This document shows, piece after piece, positions 25,147 to 37,000 of a stretch of DNA of 64,000 nt (positions are counted from its first letter, which is position 1; every line of letters begins with the position of its first letter). The DNA lies in assembly GCA_945643635.1 (NCBI GenBank), contig CALZFC010000077.1:335001-399000 (forward strand). The letters are read 5' to 3'. The notes under the pieces were generated by a model that saw only the letters and a list, made by a program, of their open reading frames with translations, was not told the DNA's origin and did not search any database. Origin of the DNA: Allodiplogaster sudhausi. Its lineage: Eukaryota; Nematoda; Chromadorea; Rhabditida; Diplogasteridae. The translations under genes and the position numbers were made by a program.

Positions 25147-26499
25147 TTCGTTCTTTCTGTCTCTGTTCTAAAAAAGTGAAAGGTTCATGCGAAATCGACA
25201 TAAAATAGAACATATTAGAAAATATTTAACATTAATTTGCTGTATCCGCGGTCCTCTCACTCATCCTTCCTCGGGATTTTGCGCGCCCTATGTCAAGCTA
25301 TAACGGGTGCCTAAGGTACCCAGGTGTTCGCTCCAACGCGAATGACTATGTGTTTTGCTTCGCAATTGCGCTCCATGGTGTATTTAAATTTCTGCCTTTC
25401 ACTCAGATGCAGACTTTTCTTATATGTTTCCATGCAGCTAGAAGATTCGTTTTGTCATCTCAATTTGTCCACTTCTTTACTCCTCCATTTCTTTCTTATT
25501 TATTTCATGTTGCGTGTCATGTTAATTTGCCTTTAATGTTATTTATCCTCATATTATTCCCTCATGCCGGTCTCTTCCTTCTCAAGTCTCCAATCAGGCG
25601 AATCTCCCTGATTCCCTTTTTTATCGGTCTTATTCCCCTCTTTCTCTCTACTCTTTCGTCATCTTCTTCTTACCCTTTCTCTCCGCGTATCTCTTGGCTT
25701 CCCGCCACCTCGGACGTTTGTGACCGTCATTTTAAGGGAAGAGCCTCAGGAGTATGCGCACGCAGGGCTAACCAGTCACTGCTCCTCGTCCCTCTCTCCG
25801 TCATCTCTCTTCTCTTCCTCTTCTACACACACCCCACTCTCTTCTTTGGCGCAAGGCCACCCCGGTAAACCCTTTCCTCTCCTTCTTGTGTTCTTTGTTT
25901 TTTCTTTCCATTCCTCATTTCAGGTTTTCTATTTATTTCACTTATTTCTTTCTTTATTTCAATTCATATCCTCCTCCTCCTTTGCAGCTTCAGGTCCTAG
26001 TATAGAATCTAGACTCTAGTTCTGTTACTTTGACGTATAGAGATTAATTTCTGGACTGATATCAAGGATCATTTGGAAGCGATAAATCTTGTTCTTGTTC
26101 TTCGACGAGTTAAACTACATGTCATTGTGAAGTGGAACAACCGAGTCAGCGAGTCAAGCCCTTTATCGATCAATACAAGATGATCAAGGGCGGAAACGCG
26201 CACATGGGGGCCGACCTCACGGGGTGCCGTGCAGGATATTTTCTGGGCCGGGTTCTTTTTTTGGCACCGGGCCAACCCTGATCTTTCTCACTTTTTAAGT
26301 ATAGCTTACAGCATTAAACATCACCGCCTGCATTTGGGTAGTTAAACCAGTAGAAATACCCTCAATAAGATTACAACAACTTTCAAAAATAGTACCCTGA
26401 ATACCACCGATACCAGGCCAGTGTCTGGTGCCCGATTTCATTCTCTCCCTATCTTTACTACTTCTCTCTCTCTCTCACTCTTTCTCGCACTCTTCTAAC
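22193..26499. other. Spacer between the GPCR and CAF-1-like genes, mostly AT-rich then CT-rich
   Basis: 22.2-24.0 kb is AT-rich, holding the presumed GPCR 3' UTR; a 67-codon frame at 22699 has a hydrophobic start but no other support. Around 24078-24176 an open segment follows an AAATTCAG acceptor-like site and reads well on either strand. 24.2-25.2 kb is a structured CT array listed separately. At 25.2-26.4 kb I see a 192-codon hydrophobic frame (25290-25868) that I attribute to pyrimidine-rich composition, and a GGCCCGG-containing segment near 26230-26280 that resembles one near 42630 and may be dispersed repeat material. Any C-terminal exons of the CAF-1-like gene should lie here, but I could not place them. 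Confidence 0.5.
24180..25165. repeat. Higher-order polypyrimidine array with GCTCTTCCTGTCTC units
   Basis: CT runs are punctuated about every 30-50 bases by GCTCTTCCTGTCTC, TCGCTTGTCCAG or GCCCCTGTCTTTCTC. The same units occur at 28863-29010 and 29530-29690. A shared edge, CAATCATCCCGCTTCTCC, is present near 24257 and near 29427. This makes it a dispersed family, not simple slippage. The 370-codon frame across it is not taken as a gene. Confidence 0.8.
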
Positions 26500-27106
26500 C
26501 TGAGTTTGTCTCATCCTCTTCCTTGTCATCTGACTCGCCTCCGCCTTCAGACAGGAATGCGTGGGCAACCTGATTTGAATAGTTATTCTCACTTTCTCTC
26601 TCTCTCTCTCTTTCTCTCTCTTAATCTCTCTCTCCCCCTTTCTCACTTTCTCTTTCTCACTCTCTCTCTCTCTCCCTATCTCTCTCAACTGACCATAAAC
26701 CGTTTGTCGTCCTCATCTGGTTCCTCTTCCTCCTTCTCATCTTCCTTGCATACTTTTGCATCGGCTGGCTCGTCCTCCCACTCCGCCTCAGACTCCACCT
26801 AAATCGGGGGAAGGCTTAGCTAGAAGGGTAGAAGGGGTCATACGACCCCTTTAGTCTCTTATGGCCCCTTTGGTTCTTAAGACCTCTTTAGGATCCAAAA
26901 TATTCATGCTTGAATTTGCGCTCTATTGCCTGAACAGCTGGTTAGTAGACATCAATGCGTGTCTTTCCTATGATATCTGGATGATGAGGGCGTCATTAGG
27001 TCTGGCGGGTTGAGAGGCCCCCCCTGGGACCAATATTATTCGCAACCATTTGTCACCCTCCATATGGAAAAAAGATACTATCGACTTGGCAGAGCATGGA
27101 GGGATC

Positions 27107-27149
<43 letters not shown>

Positions 27150-27219
27150 AAGAGAGAGCGAGAGAGGGGGGGAGGGGGGAGAGGGAGACTGGGAGGGAGG
27201 GAGAGAAACAGACAGAGGT

Positions 27220-27258
<39 letters not shown>

Positions 27259-28699
27259 CACCGTGATTTAGGGCCTCCCCAAAGGCCTACCCTACATCCT
27301 TTTGCGGACAATTTTGACAGAAATACCGTTTATGGCCCTAGTTTCTGGGCTCGATAATTCCTTCGCCAATCCTGCGCTTTTCCCTCGTTCCTCAACAGTG
27401 GCTTTTATTGCCTGCCCTGTGATCCCACCCACCTCATTAATATTTAAAAAAATATCGATTTTAATGTTTTAAATAAATACCTATTATCTAAGATTTTCTT
27501 TACTTATTTGACTATTTATTGTGAAATAATAATACTAAATATATTACGTTTGAATGGTTTTTAATAACTTAAAATAAATAATTTTCCGCTATGCTCGTTC
27601 TTAACATAATATTTTGTTGCACATAAAATACCTTGAACAAAAAAAATTGTTAAAAAAAATAAAGAAAGGAGATAAGAAAAAAGGAAAAAAAAAACAAACT
27701 TTTCTTTAATTTCAAGCCGCAATTGCTCCCTGCTTCGAACCTCTTCGAGATAGCTCAGATTCTGTGGAAGCAAAACGTTTTTAAATCGATAGTTAAGTTG
27801 CTGTATCATTTACAAGGTGTGGTATTGAATTCATATTTTAAAAAATTTCAACAGTATACTTAAAAATATAATATGAATAAAAAGTAAAATAACAAGGGAA
27901 AACGGGTGAAAATGTGGAAATTTTTTTAAAATAAGAACATAATTCTAACATTGTCATTGCTACTCGAGAAGACGTCCGCATTCCGAGGACGGGCAGCACG
28001 GAAATGATCCGTAGGCAGCCTCATTCCTTCCTGGCAAAAGTATCTTCTTTTTTACAAGATAATTTTCTTCAAATTCAAGAATAGGAACAGTTGCCAATTC
28101 TCAGCCAAGAAACATAAAAACGCTCTCTTGGACAAGTTAAAATACTGTAGTTAATAAATAAAATAAATAAGATTATGAATTGCTAATGACGAAGAGAATA
28201 AAGTAAGCAAGGATAGTAGATAAAATATCCAAATAAGGAGTATGTGCAAGGTGTGGCTAAAGTATACCAGGAAAATATGCCCGCTTATACTCTACTCTCA
28301 AGGAATGCTATAGCATACCTTGAAACTCTCCACATTTATACCGTAGGTGTCTAAGGTGGGCTACAGCATACCTTGAAATTCTCCCCATCTAAACTGAGAA
28401 CTTTCAAGAAATACTAGAGTATACCTGGAAATATGCCCATTTATACCGTACACTTTCAAAGAATGGCTACAGTATACCAAGAAAATCTACAGATTTATTC
28501 CATAAGTCTCTAGGGTATGGCTACAGTACACCAAGAAAATCTCCAAATTTAAAACATATCCTTTCAATGAATGACTACAGTATACCTTGATCTCGAACGG
28601 CTTGAGCCACAAGAAGGAGATCGTGGCAGGAGCCTCGGCCATCGAGTTGAAGAAGGAGAGGAATCGACCGGACAGCTTGCGCTTCTTCTCTTCGAGAGC
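26500..28699 (-). CDS. Chromatin assembly factor 1 large-subunit-like gene (CHAF1A family), partial model
   Basis: Five minus-strand exons are supported: 28586-28699, 27950-28030, 27700-27761, 26694-26798 and 26500-26569. The first three join in frame and read LEEKKRKLSGRFLSFF, then LKPFEIK|EGMRLP, then YLEEVRSREQ. The last two join in frame and read ESEAEWEDEPAD, an acidic run, then DDKRFM|VAHAFLSEGG. This order (helical E/K/R segment, PFEIK box, spacer, SEAEWE-acidic box, DD-F-V-H-LSE) matches what I recall of CAF-1 p150, which deposits H3-H4 at replication forks with p60 and p48. The exon between 27700 and 26798 that should carry the conserved GTW-like region (phase 2 in, 0 out) and the C-terminal exons were not found. 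Upstream, an in-phase exon at 30426-30545 may belong. The family call is good; the gene model is incomplete. Confidence 0.6.
27050..27255. repeat. (GA)n tracts in a CAF-1-like gene intron
   Basis: Two GA runs flank a G-rich purine segment. They fall in the gap where the GTW-region exon of the CAF-1-like gene is expected. Confidence 0.8.
28252..28590. repeat. 53-54-bp tandem array, seven copies, each containing a splice-donor-like site
   Basis: GTATACC/GCATACC/GTACACC occurs at about 28262, 28313, 28366, 28419, 28472, 28526 and 28580, a period of 53-54 bp after the first step of 51. On the minus strand each reads NAG|GTATAC or similar, and the last is the actual donor of the CAF-1-like exon ending at 28586. 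Units are diverged elsewhere. Confidence 0.85.
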
Positions 28700-28970
28700 C
28701 TACAAAGGGAAGGCAGTTTTATAAAATGGAAGCAGAAAGTAAATTTAAAAAAGGCATGAGAAAAAGGGCTCATTCAATTTGATATATTTAGCATGAATTG
28801 TACGAATAATGCACGAAAAACACTCATCCTTATTCGTGCTGTTGCGCGCCCCATTTTAAGCTATGCTCTCTCTCTCTCTCTCTTCCTGTCTCTGTCTCTC
28901 TCTCTCTCTCGTACTTCCAGTCTCTCTCTCTTCCTGTCTCTGTCTCTCTCTGTCTTTCTCTCTCGCCCTT

Positions 28971-29007
<37 letters not shown>

Positions 29008-29034
29008 CGTGTGCTAAGCAATCTAATCCTTTAG

Positions 29035-29187
29035 CTGCACGACGACCTCCGCCCACCATCCGGATGGAGATACAGCAAGGAGGACCTACGAGGCTTCGTC
29101 AAGGATGGTCCCTACAACATCCTCAAGACCATCCTTGACAAGCCCGAACTCGACGACTCGGAGCAGAAGTTGGAGGAGGCGGCGCTG
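29035..29187 (+). CDS. Isolated plus-strand coding exon, product unrecognised
   Basis: A 153-base segment of exactly 51 codons lies between an acceptor (CCTTTAG) and a strong donor (GTGAGT). Codon use is GC-rich at third positions like the confirmed genes here, and the reading (LHDDLRPPSGWRYSKEDLRG, then KDGPYNILKTILDK, then an acidic LDDSEQKLEE) looks like a folded protein segment. The minus strand is closed. It sits between repeat arrays and inside the possible large intron of the minus-strand CAF-1-like gene, so it may be an exon of a nested gene or a displaced fragment. I found no partner exons and name no family. Confidence 0.45.
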
Positions 29188-29569
29188 GTGAGTGAGAGCG
29201 AGAGAATGCAAAAAAAAGAGAATGAGGGAGAAATAAATAGAGAACGAAATTCGGTGAGGGAGGTAAAAAGAAAGAAAGAAAGAGAACCAAATATATTGAG
29301 AATAAGTGAATTTTTAAGGCCAAGGGGATGCGCCCGACGAAGCGCAGGGATCGGAAGTGCAGACATGCCCCTCGTCTTCCGTCATGATTCCTCTCTCTCT
29401 TCTCCCTCTCTCTCTCTCTCCCTCTCAATCATCCCGCTTCTCCTTCTCTCTCCCAGTTTCTCTCTCAATCTCTCCTCTTCTATCGCTCTCTCACTCCCAG
29501 GGAGGACGATGGCCCGCTATGGCCAACACTGCACTCCCGCTCTCTCTCTCTCTCTCTCGCCCTTCCTCC

Positions 29570-29605
<36 letters not shown>

Positions 29606-29701
29606 CTTTCTGCCCCTGTCTTTCTCTATGTCTCTCGCTCGTCCAGTCTCTCTCTCGCTCTTCCTGTCTCTCTCTCTCTCTATTTCTCTCTCGAGTCGAA
29701 G

Positions 29702-30008
29702 AGCAATTGATAATTTGTCTGCTTTCTCATCTCAATCCGATTCCAAGATCAGCAATTGATAATTTGTCTGCTTTCTCATCTCAATCCGATTCCAAGATCA
29801 GCAATTGATAATTTGTCTGCTTTCTCATCTCAATCCGATTCCAAGATCAGCAATTGATAATTTGTCTGCTTTCTCATCTCAATCCGATTCCAAGATCAGC
29901 AATTGATAATTTGTCTGCTTTCTCATCTCAATCCGATTCCAAGATCAGCAATTGATAATTTGTCTGCTTTCTCATCTCAATCCGATTCCAAGATGAGCAA
30001 TTGATAAT
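29702..30008. repeat. 49-bp satellite, about 6.3 nearly identical copies
   Basis: The unit starting AGCAATTGATAATTTGTCTG and ending CCGATTCCAAGATC repeats six times with almost no differences, indicating recent expansion. The array begins at the end of a CT-rich block. Confidence 0.95.
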
Positions 30009-30425
30009 TTGACTTTAGCAGAGCAACACTTTTTTCTACGAGTGTTGCTAATCAAGTTTTCTTGTTTGTGTTCATCCTATTTCACATGCCCACAGTATTA
30101 TTGCTATAGGTTCCTATGAAACTATCCATTTTAGAATTTTTTTAAATCTGCGAATAGACATCCTGTATCACATGATTACTGAAGATTAGTGTTCCTGTAA
30201 GAAATTTGTCAATATCTATTTAAATTCAAATTCATATAAATTTAGAGAAATACTATGCCATATTCAGTTGAACTCTTAAAATGGATTTGTCCATCTAAGG
30301 TTTCCTTTTGCGTTCGATCTAATGGTGATTTCTGTTGATACTGATGTTCACGCTTACCAAGTTACTATCGTTGATGTCATTTGACCGATTTCAATAAATT
30401 ATATGAGTAGTAAATGTGTACAAAC

Positions 30426-30545
30426 CTGTAGCAAATGACTGTCCATTGGCTCCGTGTCTCTTCTACCAATGGAGCACGATGCAATAGAGCGAATCTCTCG
30501 AAGGCACGCCGAGCGAGAACACTTCAAAGTGAGTGGTACGGACAT
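30426..30545 (-). CDS. Possible exon, ambiguous between strands
   Basis: On the minus strand, 40 codons run from an ATG at 30545 to CAG followed by a GTTTGT donor, ending in phase 0, which suits the downstream CAF-1-like exon at 28699. On the plus strand, ATG at 30469 gives 20 codons (MEHDAIERISRRHAEREHFK) ending at 30528 before an excellent GTGAGT donor, also phase 0. Both readings look like protein and both cannot be right. I could not find a second exon for the plus-strand version. Confidence 0.3.
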
Positions 30546-30989
30546 CTCTCGTATGAAATAGTCAATTAGCCACATCTCACGCCCATCTCGCGCTGCGGCG
30601 GTCTATCAGCTGGCGTCATATAATAATTAACAAATAAACAAAACAGCAAGCGAGTAAAACTAAGAAACCTAGTTTTTTATATCTCGACTTCTCTGGTAAT
30701 CTGACTTACGCCTTATAACACGGAATTGAAACCTTGTCGAGGCGCGTTGAGAAGTTATCGTCACGGGTAATGCGCAAAAAATTCTCGTAAGGCTTCAAAA
30801 TCGCCGTATTAGGAGTCAATTTTAAATTACTACGCCGATGTAGAAACACTTTATCATGTCGTCTCAAATGATAGTTAATGGTCGAAATATGTAATTTTAC
30901 AAGAATTGCATATCCTAGAATACCAATAATAGCTACTTAACCTTAAAGTTATTGAGCTAGAATTCAGAAATGATCATCCAAATGGAACA

Positions 30990-31057
30990 AATAGTCGGGC
31001 AATGTACACGATGAATAACGTGAAATAGTCGGGCAATGTACACGATGAACAACGTGA
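30990..31057. repeat. 34-bp direct duplication
   Basis: AATAGTCGGGCAATGTACAC with its following ACGATGAATAACGTG occurs twice in immediate succession, with one difference. Confidence 0.85.
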
Positions 31058-31210
31058 GTCAACTTAGCAAGACATACTGTTGACTCGGATGGACCAGATG
31101 AGCAAGAACATCTATAGTGACTACACGTTTAAGCATGAAGAAAACAAATTTAAATAATACCTGGAACAGTCGCTTGCACAGATCGCGCATAGCGTTAAGC
31201 AATGACTCAC

Positions 31211-32613
31211 GAAATTGCCACTCTTGAGAAATTGTCGCATGAACTGCTCATGGTTGCTTGGATGTCCAGAAAAGTACATGTCGAGTCCTGACAACAACAA
31301 TTTCCGAGTGCAACAATTTCTTGCAGCATAAGCAATTTAATTAATAAAGGCAACGGTCATACTTTTTTGAACAAGCTTGCATAACAAACGAAAAGTATCG
31401 AACCGGCGTAGCTAAACGAGTTGTCGATCAAGAACTGTAGTCGACAAAGTACTTCGGAAGGGACTTCATTTAGCTCCGTCAACATTGAACGATGATCTGC
31501 CACTAAAAAACCAATTTACTACAAATCAACCAAAAAAGAAACATTTTAATAAAAAAAACCTAAAAACAAAGTCTAATAAACAGTTTGAAGGAAAAACAGA
31601 AATATTCCTTACAAGCAGGGTCCGGAGTGCTCATCTCGTCTACCATTTCATCAGGGGAAGATTCCGCGTTATCGTCCTCTTCTTCGTTCATTCCGAGCAT
31701 ATAGTCGTCGCAGTCATCAGTCTGTCTTCTTCTCTTACGGACAGTATCCTCCGCCAAGGCCAACGCATCCCTCACCACGCGATGACGATTCGGAGACCCA
31801 AACCTCCGCATTCCTGAAAACACAAGGCTTACTTAAAAACACAATCAAATTCGAAAGGAAAAGTGAATGAATAAGCATTCGCAGTATTCACATTTCCGAA
31901 GTGAAGCGCTTTCAAACGAAGCAAGAATTTTCTTACCGTATATATGGCACTACATACACCAAAAGCCTTGAGATTTACGAACTCCTTGATAAGGCGTTCG
32001 TAAATCTTATAAGACCCCAATTCTCAATGAGATGTTATAAGGCGTATGTCAGATTACCAGAGTTGGAAGAGGCCGTGGCCGGAATGCGAATGCGATCCAG
32101 CTTTAAAAAAAAACTCAAAATCAAAATGATTCATTTAATTAAATAATTACGTTTTCCGCACAACCATACATAGCAAAAATCCAGGTGAGAGAAGCCAACA
32201 CTCGCTGGCAATTTATACTAACAAACTTGTTAGCAAGAAGCAATTGACCAGCAACGACGACTTAATTGCATACGATATACATCAAGAAAAACATTAGCTA
32301 ACTTTCATTACAATCAACGAGCAATTTTTTCCGCAGCAAACACTCAAAAAATAAGAGCCAAACAAAATATCCAGCAGCTTGATGAATAAGCTAAACGCTT
32401 CGAAATTGCCGGAATACTTTAAAATATGGAAGTGTACCACGAATGACGGACGTGAAAAACTGCACCATTTATTTTACGACATGTCCTTTGCATTCCATCG
32501 GCACATCGTAACGATAAGATTACAAACCAAACAGTATTCTTTTCTTCCACTACCTGACAATATGAACAACAACTACTGCCCTCTAAGTTAGAGGCTCGAA
32601 CACCTTGGGGCAT
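31211..32613 (-). CDS. Unrecognised gene, five phase-consistent exons from an ATG
   Basis: Exons 32554-32613, 32058-32100, 31613-31813, 31404-31496 and 31211-31287 join in frame (phases 0, 1, 1, 1). The ATG at 32613 follows AATTGGC; an in-frame extension upstream is possible. The product has a cysteine cluster near the N terminus (SSCCSYC), a basic stretch with TVRKRRRQTDD, a strongly acidic stretch (NEEEDDNAESSPDEMVDE) and then a helical part with LDMYFSGHPSNHEQFMRQFL. The fifth exon may instead read through its GTGAGT to 31161. The C terminus is not fixed; after a 50-nt intron the frame stays open to a TGA further left. I recognise no domain. It could be the N-terminal part of the CAF-1-like gene to its left, since exon phase would permit that, but nothing in the sequence proves it. 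Confidence 0.45.
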
Positions 32614-33784
32614 GCCAATTTCCCTCGTGAACTCAATTGCATATCTGCCACTTTTCTTTGTTTCAAAACTTAAACAAGTGTATTCTCAAGTAATGTTCTG
32701 GTACGTGGCCGGATTGATCACCGCTGATTTTCGTATTAGCAACTGTTAGGGAAAAAAGTAGCCAGAGTTCATTCTTTGATTTTTGCTTCCTCATTTCGGC
32801 ACACGTTGATGCAGTCAATTTGCACTCATTGTGCTTTCTAGGCTGAATTCCATACTTTTAAGAATGCTCTCTATATAAATCTCCAGGTGACATTCACGGA
32901 ATCTGCCATAGTATGCAGACAAAGCACTATTTATTTATTTATTGCTTAAATGATCGTCATTGAAAGCTAGCGAGAAAACTCTCTCTCTCTCTCTCTCTCT
33001 CTCGCTCTCGCTCTCTCTCTCTCTCTCTGGCTCTACAATCTCCGTGTCTCCGCTCTCTCTCTCTCTCTCGCTCTCGCTCTCTCTCTCTGGCTCTACAATC
33101 TCCGTGTCTCCGCTCTCTCTCTCTCGCTCTCGCTCTCTCTCTCTGGCTCCACAATCTCCGTGTCTCCGCTCTCTCTCTCTCGCTCTCTCTCTCTGGCTCC
33201 ACAATCTCCGTGTCTCCGCTCTCTCTCTCTCCTCTCGGTTTCTATATCTTTCTCGTTATGACGAGATCTGCAAGTCGAGTACATCGAATACATGAGAAAT
33301 AGCGACTTCTTATCAGCAGTCACGCTACTCCCATTTCAAAATTGATCAATTAGGAGCTGTTTTCCCTCTCGAGAATTGCCTTCACTTGTTTCCACATTGT
33401 TTAGCCTCGGCCATTAGATCCATATATAAACTTCCGTTCTTCTAAATTGTGACAAATCCATCGCGTCACTCTCCCCGAATTGATCTACAAATTGCATTTC
33501 TCAACAACTTCTCTAACTCGAAAATAAATCTCTATTTATTCTCCGCCAAAATCCACTCGTCATCGACAATAAAAAAAGAAAACGAAACTTAATGGATCCA
33601 TTGAACAACAGCCTGCGCACCTAACACATCACTACCTTAACAGCTATCTACTAGTAATGCACAAGGAGAAATGAATCAATAGGAGGGGAGAGAGAGAAGA
33701 GGAAGAAGACAGGGTCGAGAGAGCGTGGCGAATGGAGAGTGCGCAGGCTGAGGAGAAAAGATTTGGCACTTTGCCAAATCCAAA
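32614..33784. other. Spacer containing a higher-order CT array
   Basis: At 32978-33230 blocks of CT/CTCG alternate with GGCTCTACAATCTCCGTGTC about every 40-60 bases, four times, on the plus strand. The remainder is unremarkable and would include the 3' UTR of the ATP synthase gene; a minus-strand AATAAA lies near 33534. Confidence 0.7.
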
Positions 33785-34050
33785 CTAGATCTGCGCCGGC
33801 GAAAGCGTCTTGAGCTGAGCGATGGCGTTGTTCAGGTACTGATCCTTGAAGGACTGCTGATTCGCTTGCTCCTCAACCTGCAAGAACAAGAATATAATAT
33901 TGATCCTTTCCAGTGTTCAATTCTGGAAAAAAAAGAAAGAGTGAAGAACAAAAGGGTTAGAGTGGAGAAGAAAGAGTGACTTCGACGTGTGAAAAAGAGT
34001 AGAGAAAGAGAGAGAGAGGGAGACAGAAAGGGAGAGGGGTGTAGAGAGAG

Positions 34051-34082
<32 letters not shown>

Positions 34083-37000
34083 GGTGAGAAAGAGAGAGAA
34101 AAGACTAGTAAAGAAGTGCTTACACCCTCGTTGATGAACTTGAGCATGACGTCCCTCTCGAATCGCTTCTTCGTCTCTTCCGTCTGCTGCAGATAGTCGA
34201 TGCGGCGCTTCAACTCAGTCTGCACAGTCGACACGTTCTTCCTGTAGACGAACTTCTTTTTTATGATATTAAGTAATGTATAATTAAGAAGAAAAAAGAA
34301 TCTTTTTCTAATTTTATGTATAAGTAAGAATAAAAAAGTATCATCTTTTTCTAATTTATTTTATTTTTTACATTTCTGATCAACTTTTTTTATGTGTCGC
34401 CTTTCTTATACTTCTAAATTATTCTTTCAGTAAAAAATAAGTTAGCGGAATGAAGTTTCTGAATCAGTAATGATTCAACGCCAATTTCGTCAAATTATTT
34501 ACTGATTGCCCTTGGGATACAAATTATGTGAAATTAATGCAACTACCGATTTCATAAGAGGATATTTCTGAAAATAAAAACAATACAAAACAAAATGTAA
34601 CCTGAAAGCGGCCTCGAGCTGGAGCTCCAGGTTCTCCTTGAAGATGGTCGGGAAGTTATCCTTCACGGCAGAGAGCGAGGCGGTCTCAGCTGCGGAAGTC
34701 TAAAAATACTAGCATATTTTTTTTACTTACACTAACTTTATGCTATTGGAAATTGGAAGAGTACAGACACTGATTGTACTGTTAATTAATTTTTTTTTAA
34801 AGAGTAAATGTTTATTAGTAACATGACAAAAATTAATTAGGAGACTAGCCTTCCTGAAGTCCTTGGCCTCCTTGAGATCCTCCTCGATGAGTCCCTTGAA
34901 GAAGTTCATGCGCTGCTGGTACTCGCCGTAGAGGTAGTTGTCGATTCTGACTGCAAATTGTTCGCAATATTACTAAAGGAAAAGGATTAGTCTAATTTTT
35001 GATTTTAAAAAAGCGAAGCCCCAAAACTGCATACCTTCCTAGTCATAAATACCATCGATGTAATTTTGCTAGTCTTACTAATTCAACTAATATTGTAGAC
35101 AAGATTACGAAATTCGCTAAATCAATAACGAAATTCGCCCAAAGATTGACGAAATCCAGGTTTACGGATGACGAAAATCGCTCCAGCCCCCATCGAACTT
35201 TGATCAAAGTTACCCCCCATCGAACTTACATCAAAGTTACCCCCATCGAATTTTGATCAAAGTTACGAAATCGCAAAACCCAACTACTGACATCCAACGG
35301 TGCGCGAGACGAGGAGATAGAAGAGGATCCAGCCGGCAGTCATGTGTCCCTGCTCCTCGTACACCCACAGCTCCTTGTTCACGAGGAACGCGAAGAGGCC
35401 GCCAAAGAAGAGGTACGGGCCTGCAAGAATAAAGTGGTTTTCAAATTCGCGCCAATTTTAGCATTTTAATAACGCTTTCTTTTGCTTTATGAATGCCGTT
35501 ACACAACACCTGACTTTTTCGCTATGACGAACGAGAAATAGCCTGGCAGCTCCATAATTTATTAATAAAATTTAATAATTGCAATATCTATGCAAACACA
35601 AGCGTGGAAAGGCATAATTTCCTCCACTTTTTCTTCTTGTTATCTTGTAAATCTCACCAGAAGTGCCGGTGATCTTATTGAACGGAGTGCACCACGAGTC
35701 GGGCACCATGAGGAAGCGCGTCTTCGGCGGGTACATCTTGCGCACCGGGTACGGGAAGTTGACCTGAAAACAGGGGAAGAGGAGATCACGGTAAACTCCT
35801 CGAGGTAACAGTCACCACCCACCTCGAGGTCACGGTAACTGTTGGAGGATTCGGTTACAAACTTGAAGTCACGGTACAATACCGTAGGTCATGGTATGCC
35901 TAATTGGAGGCCCCGCCAACAAACTGGAGGTTACGGTAAGCAGCAGGAGAGGTTGTGCTACAACAAACTCCCCTTTTTCATACAACTACCAACAGTGGTA
36001 TTCCCCATCAAATGACTGTGAGTCATCATTACTTACTCAACAACTGCAGTAATCAACTTCTCAATTACCGTAATCAACAAGAGTACCATAAACAATGTCC
36101 ACCGCCAAAAAGTTCGCAGTAAAACAAGCTAGGAAAGGAAGTAAAAGTGTTCGCCGCTTTATGTCCTTACTTCTGCAACAGTTGGTTGCTCGACGATAGA
36201 TTCATTTCAAGTTTAATTCTTCCACTGCCAATTCAGGGGATTTATTATTTGCATTTTCCTTCATTCGATACCCAATTAATTTCCCCCCTTTTTAAGGGGG
36301 AAATGGAAGTTTTCTGACCAAGTCACGGTCGGGGTGCTCCTTGAAGTCCTTGGGCAGCTCGGGGAGCGGCTGTGGCGCGTACCACTCCTTGCCGCAGTCG
36401 TCGAACATGGACTTGGGCGGCGCGGTCTCGCCCTTCAGAGGAATGCCTTTAAAAAAGGAAGTTGGAAGCACGTCAAATTTTTCTCAAATATATAAAAGAA
36501 TTTTTTAACAATAGCTTCAGCGAATCTCTGCAAAAAGGAAAGAATAAACTCACATGTTCCTTTTTAGAACATAATAAAAACACTAAATCGCGCCACAGTG
36601 GAATTCTTTGGAACCATTGATTGGAAGTAAACCATGTCCTTTTTTGAATCAAGGAAATAAAACAAAATACTTGTAAAGCTCCACGCGAATCTACTGTCTG
36701 AGTGATGTTGATCAACACAAGCTTGAGAAGATTTCCAATCAAACAGATGTTGCCACCAGAATGTCAGCAAAACAAAAACAAGATATGCGAACCCTGGAAG
36801 CGGAGAGCAATCTTCTGGAAGAAGCCAGGATTGTCGAGATCCTCCGCCTTGGCTGAGATTGCAGGAGCGGCTAAATTAAAAAAAAATGTCACGAATTGAG
36901 CAGTCTTTTCCTTTCTTAATTCGGAATAAATGCAAAAACTATATAGCAATCCATTGCATGCTTGAATTATATGCCGCTCATAATTAACTTATGGTTAGTT

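Noticed and set aside
24059..25171. 370-codon plus-strand frame
   Set aside because: It runs through a CT-rich array and encodes almost only S, L and F; the repeat structure explains it.
25290..25868. 192-codon hydrophobic frame, considered as a second receptor
   Set aside because: No receptor motifs, no splice context; pyrimidine-rich DNA gives such residues by composition.
26694..26820. Hydrophobic plus-strand reading (VVLIWFLFLLLIFLAYF) resembling a membrane anchor
   Set aside because: It is the antisense of the acidic CAF-1-like exon, and no AG acceptor lies near its start.
27288..27412. Minus-strand frame ending KIVRKRM-stop as the missing CAF-1 exon
   Set aside because: Its phase does not follow the exon ending at 27700 and it would terminate before the SEAEWE exon.
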